DNA from: Diplonema papillatum
Taxonomy: Eukaryota > Euglenozoa > Diplonemea > Diplonemida > Diplonemidae
Reading direction: 5' to 3'
Assembly (NCBI GenBank): GCA_030068145.1
Contig: JAPJBO010000142.1
Coordinates: 62,001 to 126,000, forward strand
DNA: 64,000 bases
In this document: one piece after another, positions 57,598 to 64,000 of the stretch
Layout of the letters: every line of letters starts with the position of its first letter
How positions within the stretch are numbered: position 1 is the stretch's first letter
Program-made: the position numbers and the translations under genes
Notes under the pieces: generated by a model
What the model saw: only the letters and a program-made list of their open reading frames with translations
Database searches by the model: none
Told to the model about the DNA's origin: nothing

Positions 57598-57855
57598 AAA
57601 AGAAAAAGGCCGCTCCTGGTCCAGGAACATGACGGTCAACCACAGTTTGCAAAGCTTGAGTCGGAGGCAGCACAGTGCCACAACCCCGTCCGCTCTGCCC
57701 TGTGGCTGACCGTCTCGACGAGCTTGTGTTCAGCGCGAGCGCCAAGCTCCAAGGTGCGCCACGCCTTGATGCTTTAGTTTGGGAAATCGGTAGCCACTTG
57801 ACCCGTAGGCCCGTGGCTCTGCAGTACCGCCGAACACGTGAAGCTTGGCTCCCGT
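57598..57855 (+). repeat. Repeat family C, complete copy 1
   Basis: AAAGAAAAAGGCCGCTCC to CCGCCGAACACGTGAAGCTT, about 95 percent identical to 60660-60915. It contains CGAGCTTGTGTTCAGCGCG and TTTAGTTTGGGAAATCGG. No coding pattern is evident and its class is unknown; the preceding A/G-rich stretch differs between copies. Confidence 0.9.
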
Positions 57856-58318
57856 GTAGCAGGCTTTCCCTGGTACCTAAAGGTAAAGGTAGACTGAAAC
57901 TAGCAAAGTCCTAGAGGAAACCCCTCAATCTACATCGTTCGTCAACTAGCACAAGTACCATATGCCCTTCGTTCTTTCCGCATCATCCTGTCTCGTCCCC
58001 CGCGCAACTGTCTTCACTTCTCATTATTCCAGAGTACGAGACCCCCCCGGCCATCACCAACAACGACTGCGGACGTGGGCTGATTTCAGCACCCCTATAC
58101 GACCACTAGCACTCCGTGCCCAATTGTCCTCGAGTCCGGTGGCAAATTATGCGAAAATCAAAACAAACACAGTCGCGCGGGGCTATAACGGAGGGAAGCC
58201 ACACGTGGGCATTGCTTTTTAATCACCTCGGCCGCGCAAGGTCGCCTACTAACCTTTCCTCCCTGAGCGGGACGACCCATTCGGTCACCACTCGGGGATA
58301 CCTGCCGACAATGGGGCG

Positions 58319-58372
58319 TGTGTGTGTGTGTGTGTGTGAGTGTGTGTGTGTGTGAGTGCGTGTGAGTTGTGA
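58319..58372. repeat. (TG)n microsatellite
   Basis: Interrupted TG run with GAGTG breaks. Confidence 0.95.
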
Positions 58373-59136
58373 GTATTTGTGTGCACACGAAGTTCGAAGC
58401 AAAGCGTAATGACCGATCATAGCAAAACCTGAGAGGCAATGTGCGCAATGCCGCTCCCCCCTTCCTCCTACTCTCCGCGAACTTGGCTTCAGAGCAAAGC
58501 GCCAAGCCCAAGATACGCCGCGTCGTGATGCTTTCGTCGTGGAAGCTGGTAACCTGGGATTGTTTACAGACAGACTCGCACATGCCTGGGCCAGAAACTG
58601 GAAGCCATTAGAAATCACTACGCTCAACCGGGTTGCTGGAAGGTTTATGTTTCCGGCCCTTCGTTAAGCCACAGTTTACACAAGAAAGGTACTCGCCACT
58701 TTGTTTAGAAAACAGGTAGCCACGGCGCACCCACACACCACACGACGAAAGCCCCAGTCCGGTTTCCTTTGCTCGAGTGCATCTTGAAGCATCCTTTCTG
58801 GCTTCTGGAAACAGAAGCGCCCCCCCCGGCCCCCGCCAAAAAAAAAAAAAAAATAGCGCTGATTCGCACAAGGGGGTGCCGTTCCTGTTCCTGCAACGAG
58901 GAAACTGGTGCGGCGTGTAGTTACTAGTTTTAGTTGTTACTGGTACTATACCTGGGCTTGTGTTGCCGCCACATGCCAACATGCGGGGGGGCCTCCCGAC
59001 TCCGCCGCAACCGGAAAGTCTATCGACAAGTGTCGTGCTCTGACCGGGGCGGAACGGCAACACCTTTTCCCGTTCCTATTTGCACACAGTGTCGTCTCCG
59101 CCAACACTACTCTTTCCACGCAGTAGTTACTTCACA
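58373..59136. other. Intergenic, no recognised gene
   Basis: A C-run followed by an A-run at about 58821-58852 is the only notable low-complexity feature. Confidence 0.4.
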
Positions 59137-59283
59137 AAAGCCAACTACTTATAAGAGGTGTCGCAGGATAAGCCGGCCGCCACTAAACGGCTTTATCACG
59201 CGGGCGGCCCTGAGAAAACTCCTCTCAGGTGACACCACTGTTTTGTCTAAAAAGACTCTTTATTCACACTTCAACGCTCTTCC
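59137..59283 (+). repeat. Second copy of the module upstream of the Pro-rich gene
   Basis: It aligns with 27877-28025 (CCAACTAC, TATAAGAGG, AACGGCTTTATCACG, GGGCGGCCCTGAG, CTCAGGTGACACCACT). No ORF with a recognisable start follows within 300 nt, which favours a dispersed repeat over a promoter shared by two genes. Confidence 0.6.
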
Positions 59284-59517
59284 CACCCCCTTGTTTCGTG
59301 CACCGCGCGTGTGTTTGCTTAAACGAAAGAAGTCGGTGAGTCCGCTTGCTCACGCAGCTGCGGCAACTCTCCATCGAATCTGTATATCCTCCGTGCACCA
59401 AAAGGAGAGGGAAAACGTTTCCGGCACGCAGACGCAACACTTCAGCGGGGTTCGTCTGGGTTCGTCAGCGTCTTCCCACATTCTTCTTGCAAGTAGACAA
59501 TTGCCGGACTGGCACCC

Positions 59518-59910
59518 CTTGATTTTTAGAGTTAAACTTCGCTTGAAATTCCGGGGTTTTAGGGTCTCCGTGTGACCGTTCATGTATGGGTTCTCTTAGA
59601 GCAAGAAAGGGCTATATGTTTACGGGTTGTATATTTAGTGCACGCTTTCGTTATGGGTTATGGCTAGCCATGTCCGGGACTGTTTGTGACCGACACCAAG
59701 TACGTTCCTTCGTGGAGTGTAGTCTTGGGCCCCCCACGTTCTACAAGTTGAGCATTGAGTTCTTTAAGGTGCAAGTGCCATCAAGGCAGGCGAGCACTGG
59801 TTAGTTGAGCAGGGGTTGCCTTGTAGCCCGTACCGGTCTGTTGTCCGCGTTTTTATGTATTTTCTCGTAGAGTAGTGCTTGGGTTTCGCGACACTTGCGG
59901 TGCTTCACGT
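59518..59910 (-). repeat. Repeat family B, inverted copy
   Basis: It begins with the complement of the family's terminal word (AAACTTCGCTTGAAATTCC) and extends to the CGCAAGTGTCGCGAAACCC region, with about 60 nt inserted near 59755-59805 relative to the copy at 50 kb. Confidence 0.9.
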
Positions 59911-60659
59911 TATTGTGCTGCTCACGATGACGGAGTCGAGAAAACGGAAAACCATGCACAACTCCCAGCGAAGAAGTGAATATCTCCTTTTTCGCGTTTT
60001 CAGCATGGCGGGAGCGTCTAGGGGTCTTTCTGTTGCCGGTTTGCGAGAAGGAGAACGAAAATAAACCCTCCAAAGAAGACGAGAAAACCGGTGACCAAAC
60101 AACTTCGGGAGCGGCTGAGAACCTGCAGCAACCCACCCCCGCCAAGCTGTCGTCGGGAAAACGGGGAGTTCCCACCCGCATCGCCAGCTGACAGTTCATC
60201 GCAGTGGATCAGTAGCTTACCAAGCAACCTAAGTCTTTGAGCTCCGTTCAAAAAAAGAACAAGAACCCACCGCCCCACACGCAAGCTGATTGAGCGAAGA
60301 TCGCCTGACTCAAAAAATAGGGCTTTGCGCTCTACAAAGACGCCGCGTTCTACAACGAACTCCGGGAATCTTTCATCGGCAGCTACGAGCAGGGATAAAA
60401 AGGGGGAAACAATGGAGAACAATGCTCTTCATGGGCATCACAACAATGAGCAAGAGAAAGAGAGAGGGGAAAACTTGCAGGATCGTTGGGGTATTTACCT
60501 CGGCCTAAAAGGTCGAGGTCATCCACCGCCCAGGAAGGGAGGGTGGGTATTTTGGTTCTCGAGTAGCCCACACCCCCCTCCTCCTGGTTTACTGGCTGGG
60601 TTGTCCTGCTCTGGGGTTGATGCCCGATTCCCACGTGAAACTGAGAAGAAGAAGAAGAA
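59911..60659. other. Intergenic, no recognised gene
   Basis: Short frames only, and a GAA run at about 60641-60660 leading into family C. Confidence 0.4.
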
Positions 60660-60915
60660 GAAGAAAAAGAAAAAGGCCGCTCCTGGTCCAGGAACGTGAC
60701 TGTCAACCACAGCTTGCAAAGATTGAGTCGGAGGCAGCACAGTGCCACAACCCCGTCCGCCCTGCCCTGTGGCTGACCGTCTCGACGAGCTTGTGTTCAG
60801 CGCGAGCGCCAAGCCCCAAGGTGCGCCACGCTTTGATGCTTTAGTTTGGGAAATCGGTAGCCACTTGACCCGTAGGCCCGTGGCTCTGCAGTACCGCCGA
60901 ACACGTGAAGCTTAG
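60660..60915 (+). repeat. Repeat family C, complete copy 2
   Basis: Same extent and orientation as 57598-57855. The two lie about 3.06 kb apart with unrelated sequence between them. Confidence 0.9.
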
Positions 60916-61130
60916 CTCCCGCGTAGCATGCTTTCCCTCACGCGATTATTACCCTGCGTGAAACTGAGAAAAAAGATTTGTGAAGACAGTTGTCACACCA
61001 TGATGTGAGAACGACTCGACGGATCCGTACCGCGGTTAGCGCTGTTGGCTGCCCGGATCACCCCATCCGAAAATATAGAGAACGAATTGATCATCCAGAA
61101 CGGTCCCCTCGCATAGGTTCTCTCCACGCA

Positions 61131-61545
61131 TGCCCCCCCCCCCCCCCCCCCCTTCCCCCCCCCCCCAAATTGAGCCGATGCCAAAAGGGGGGGGGGGGGC
61201 AGTGCTGATACTAAGCCTGAGACCCAAAACGAAGTTGCTAACCCTGGGTGGGGGTGGGTACCCCCCCCCTACCCCCCCCCCCCCCCCCCCTCCTGGTGCA
61301 ACCCACTGTGGACCTACTGTGGGACCCACCTTAGCTAAATTCTCTAAGGTGAAATGGTGGAAAAAGTGGGTCAAATTTTTTTTTTCGAGTGCTTTTTTGG
61401 GAGGATTTGGGCCAAAAAATTTTTTTTTTCTTGGTCGGTGCTGAGGAAACCACCTTATAGCGGTCACCACCCTGCTGCACACAGGCCCTGCAAGGGGGGG
61501 GGGGGGGGAGGGGGGGGGGGGGTGTTTAGGGGGGGGGGGGGTACC
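61131..61545. repeat. Long poly-C and poly-G tracts
   Basis: C-runs at 61131-61166 and about 61261-61290, G-runs at 61187-61199 and 61494-61541, with short interruptions. They are prone to sequencing and assembly error; ORFs across them (polyproline/polyglycine) are not credible. Confidence 0.85.
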
Positions 61546-61648
61546 CACCCACCCCTCGTTGCCGTCCGGCTGACAACGATGCCGAGTTTAGGGGCCTTAG
61601 CATCAGCACTGGGGGGGGGTTGGGCAGATGTTTTCTGGTATACACGGT

Positions 61649-61820
61649 GGACCGGTCAAGGGCTGGTGCGGTCAATGACCGCACCACGCTGACCGCAATA
61701 ATGTTGACCGGTACCTTGCGGTCATTGACCGGTAGGGTACTGGTCATTGACCGCACCCATGCGGTCATTGACCGCACCCATGCGGTCATTGACCGCAACA
61801 TTGCGGTCAATAACCGGTAC
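61649..61820. mobile_element. Small foldback element 5 (GCGGTCATTGACCGC motif)
   Basis: GCGGTCA(A/T)TGACCGCA recurs about eight times, itself a palindrome, in units of about 21 nt with ACCCA spacers. The edges are ACCGGTCAA and its near-complement TAACCGGT. No ORF. It has the same design as the four larger elements, a short motif iterated in both orientations. Confidence 0.6.
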
Positions 61821-62655
61821 TTATGACAGTTTGCAAGGTAAAATAGGCAGCAAAGTGAACCCATGCAAGGCCTAATTCTCGAAGTACGCACTTACAACTA
61901 TACGTACCCCCCCCGTGTATGTGGCTCACCCTTTTTACCCGTGAAAGCGTCTCAAACCGACCTCGCAGAGGAGTGAGACACTTTCACGGGCAGCTGATAG
62001 TGTTTTGATTGGCAACGAGCCTGGTGGTGTAGCTCTCTCAAACGATGCGACGGTGAGCCCGTGCGAAGAAAGACACGGGACGCCACGCACCTTTCCATCG
62101 TAACAGACGATGTAAAACCCAAGGTTGACTGTCGACCTTTGCAAACTCTTCGATGCAACGAGTGCCTCCAGTCTCGCAAACAGTTGTGTCCGGCGTACAC
62201 AAAAATTAGTGTGGCGTCCACTACTATGAGAACAGATGATTTCAACAGGAAGGCAGCCTTTGCAAATAGCACAATATCTCTTCAACGAGAGAAAGTGCGA
62301 ACAAAGGCTGCGAGCGGAAGTCGCAAACTTTGCTGTCGTCAGCTCGGCAAAGAAGATGTGCTGCGGGACATCTCTACGGGGCCCACATCGCCATGGAATT
62401 TCTGCTCTTCGTATTGTCTGACGAGAACTGCCCAGAAGAAAGGGAAAAGTAAGAACACGTCTTTGTAACTGATATCACTAGCGCAAGGGAATGTTGAGTG
62501 ACTGCCTTAACCCGGGAAACGAGCTTGGGCGAGGTCACCTTCCATCCACCACAACGCCAGTGAGAAACTGCCTCACCGTAAGTACAATCGAATCGAGCAT
62601 CAGCGCCAATCATGGTCAGCGGGTTGAGGGAACCGATTACTGACTCGGTTTCCAC
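61821..62655. other. Intergenic, no recognised gene
   Basis: Short frames without domains on both strands. Confidence 0.4.
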
Positions 62656-62913
62656 ATGAGGGAAAAACGTTGCTCGCCACGTATCGTCAAAGCGACAAAG
62701 AGCACACCCGGAATGCTACCTGAAGCAGCAGAAGACAAACAACATCAGAGACCCGCAACATCAACATTAAAGCCAGCGGCGAGGGTCAAGAAGACGGCAC
62801 TCACGCGAGCGAAGAAGCGGACGAACTCTGCGTCGGAGCCGACAACAAAACGGCGTAGAACGCCCATCGAAGCGCGGCCATCGCCCGAGGGGGCTAAAGA
62901 GGCGAAAGCGTGA
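62656..62913 (+). repeat. Inverted duplicate of the LPEAAE-coding segment at 63.7 kb
   Basis: This plus-strand frame (85 codons, Lys/Arg/Ala-rich) includes LPEAAE, RPATST and KKTAL. The minus strand at about 63690-63790 encodes LPEAAE, GPATST and GKTAL in the same order, and the DNA is about 75 percent identical. The two are thus inverted copies flanking the decayed RT-like region. Whether either is translated is unclear. Confidence 0.5.
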
Positions 62914-63660
62914 CACATCACGTGCGAACCGGCGATGCAGATTATTGCTACAGATTCTTGCATGCTATCCCAAATCTCTTTTCGACTTTCGTGGTGCATC
63001 AACTCCCTGTGTGCAACTGTGAGAGCCCACCAGTCCCGCCCGTCCCTGCGTGCTGGCATCGGACCACGCCTCCACGAGGGTGCAGCTTCGAGTCGAAGCC
63101 GACCCACCGGTTGTCCGATAGACGCCGGCTCACCCCCGCAGGAACGGAACGATATCGTCCCTCACGCGGACTAGCGACTCCCAGCCCAGGGAACCGGTGT
63201 GCGCCAGGGTCACCATCCGCGCTCAAATGGCGGTCTCGACGACTTCCAGACGCCGCGCAGAGTCATTTGCGTCAAATCGACAGAGCAAAAGAGAAGGTGC
63301 GGCTTCTGCACCCATAGCCGGTACCTCTTCGCTGCGACGTCAAACTCGACTCCCAGGACAACCGGCGTCGAGCTGGGCTCGAGGACAGACTTCTCGTCCT
63401 TGCTCGAGGACAGACTACTCGTCCTTGACCATCATGCGCACCATACGGGCACGCTGCAGGACCCGGTTGCGCACAGCGCGAAGCGCGTCCGGACAGGCAC
63501 CGACGAGGGCCCAGTCTTCGTACCAGACTATCCTGTCGTCCCCGGCAAGCTCCGTGATGACAAAATCAGAGTCCTGCGCAATCATAGAAAACGACCTGCC
63601 CAGGCGCCACCAATACAGAGCCACGCCCCCGTCGGGTCTCCTGGTCCGAAGCCCGAAGAA
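62896..63660 (-). mobile_element. Decayed reverse transcriptase-RNase H fragment
   Basis: The minus strand aligns with the RT at 50559-51935. IVWYEDWALVG corresponds to LPWVDNFVVVG, and VVLGVEFDVAAKRYRL corresponds to DLLGLHFELSRF...RYRM. The spacing between them is within one residue of the intact copy once a 25-nt tandem duplication near 63390-63440 is discounted; that duplication introduces a stop and a shift. WSDAST near 63035 corresponds to the RNase H start WTDASS. Further on, ESVAIICI...VMCHAFAS is also present on the plus strand at 4815-4890. Motif A and the finger region are missing. Confidence 0.5.
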
Positions 63661-64000
63661 AGCGCCGTCTTCCCGACCTTCGCTGCTGAAGTCGATGTCG
63701 ATGTTGCGGGTCCTCGCTCGCCTTCCGCTGCTTCCGGCAGAACGAGCACCACGTTCTCACGCTTCGCCTGTCTCGGCGCTGACGCGGGGCCCTCCGGCTC
63801 CGCCTTCCTCTTCTTCGTCGTTGATTCTTCTCCTCTCGCCACGGCCGCCCGGTGGTGCCCTTCCCTGCAGCAGTGCCCGCGTCTCCTACTCCCCAGGTCG
63901 GCGTGTTTCTTGCAGCTGTCGCACGTCGGCATCTCATGGTCGAGACATCGGTGGTGATGGTTGCGACAGCATTCCGTTGTCGTCTTACATGTGGTGCACT
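63582..64000 (-). CDS. Cys/His-rich N-terminal segment of a minus-strand ORF, cut by the window edge
   Basis: Reading inward from the right edge, the frame encodes CTTCKTTTECC, NHHHRCLDHE, CDSCKKH and HCCREGHH, a dense zinc-binding Cys/His pattern. A basic/acidic linker with LPEAAE and KTALSS follows, and the frame stops at 63582. The RT-like fragment lies immediately downstream in another frame. It may be the gag-like or zinc-finger part of the same element, or a separate gene. I do not recognise the finger class. Confidence 0.4.
   Translation of the reverse strand, partial: CTTCKTTTECCRNHHHRCLDHEMPTCDSCKKHADLGSRRRGHCCREGHHRAAVARGEESTTKKRKAEPEGPASAPRQAKRENVVLVLPEAAEGERGPATSTSTSAAKVGKTALSSGFGPGDPTGAWLCIGGAWAGRFL

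Noticed and set aside
1..64000. Spliced-leader RNA, 5S rRNA or telomere repeats expected near euglenozoan repeats
   Set aside because: I looked for their typical words and found none that I could support by eye.

Overview
GC-rich nuclear DNA of a eukaryotic protist, most likely a euglenozoan and by inference a diplonemid. The grounds are spliceosomal GT-AG (one GC-AG) introns with a recurrent GTATGC donor, a mitochondrial ATP synthase alpha subunit of about 586 residues with an extended C-terminal region of the kind I associate with Euglenozoa, and DIRS/VIPER-like retroelement pieces. There are no operons, no CRISPR array, and no rRNA or tRNA gene that I can support.

Seven genes are supported, all on the plus strand. 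They are: a Ser/Arg-repeat protein with an Arg/Ala-rich C-terminal coiled coil (1266-4367); a secreted giant protein with Kelch repeats, three Cys-rich GCC2/GCC3-like clusters, cadherin-like repeats and a VWA-like end (5992-15171, 3 exons); a Gly-rich protein with a duplicated unknown domain (17457-21461, 5 exons); a Pro-rich coiled-coil protein (28043-32316, 2 exons); a taxilin-family protein (35500-39833, 5 exons); ATP synthase F1 alpha (42213-44853, 2 exons); and a patatin-like SDP1/Tgl-type triacylglycerol lipase (53132-56637, 3 exons). The exon joins were worked out by hand from reading phase, domain continuity and GT/AG signals. All are phase-consistent. A zinc-finger ORF (49121-49801), a broken ubiquitin-specific protease pseudogene (48465-49120, minus) and some weaker ORFs are also listed. 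The genes have unrelated housekeeping or structural roles and show no shared pathway.

Most of the rest is repeats. Five foldback elements (425-624, 21797-24399, 33830-35273, about 45297-47106, 61649-61820) share one architecture: inverted ends built from a short motif repeated many times, with a different motif in each element. Other repeats are a SINE-like family A (842-1078, 50250-50564, 51940-52090), family B (44285-44512, 49917-50250, 59518-59910), family C (36342-36540, 57598-57855, 60660-60915, and an inverted piece near 16893-16960), a palindromic MITE (25125-25247), a 139-bp satellite (25680-27357), and 81-, 60- and 82-nt tandem repeats. A reverse transcriptase-RNase H ORF (50559-51935, minus) sits inside a family A copy between 17-nt direct repeats. 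A decayed relative occupies the right edge on the minus strand (about 62900-64000). Several repeats lie inside introns of the genes above.
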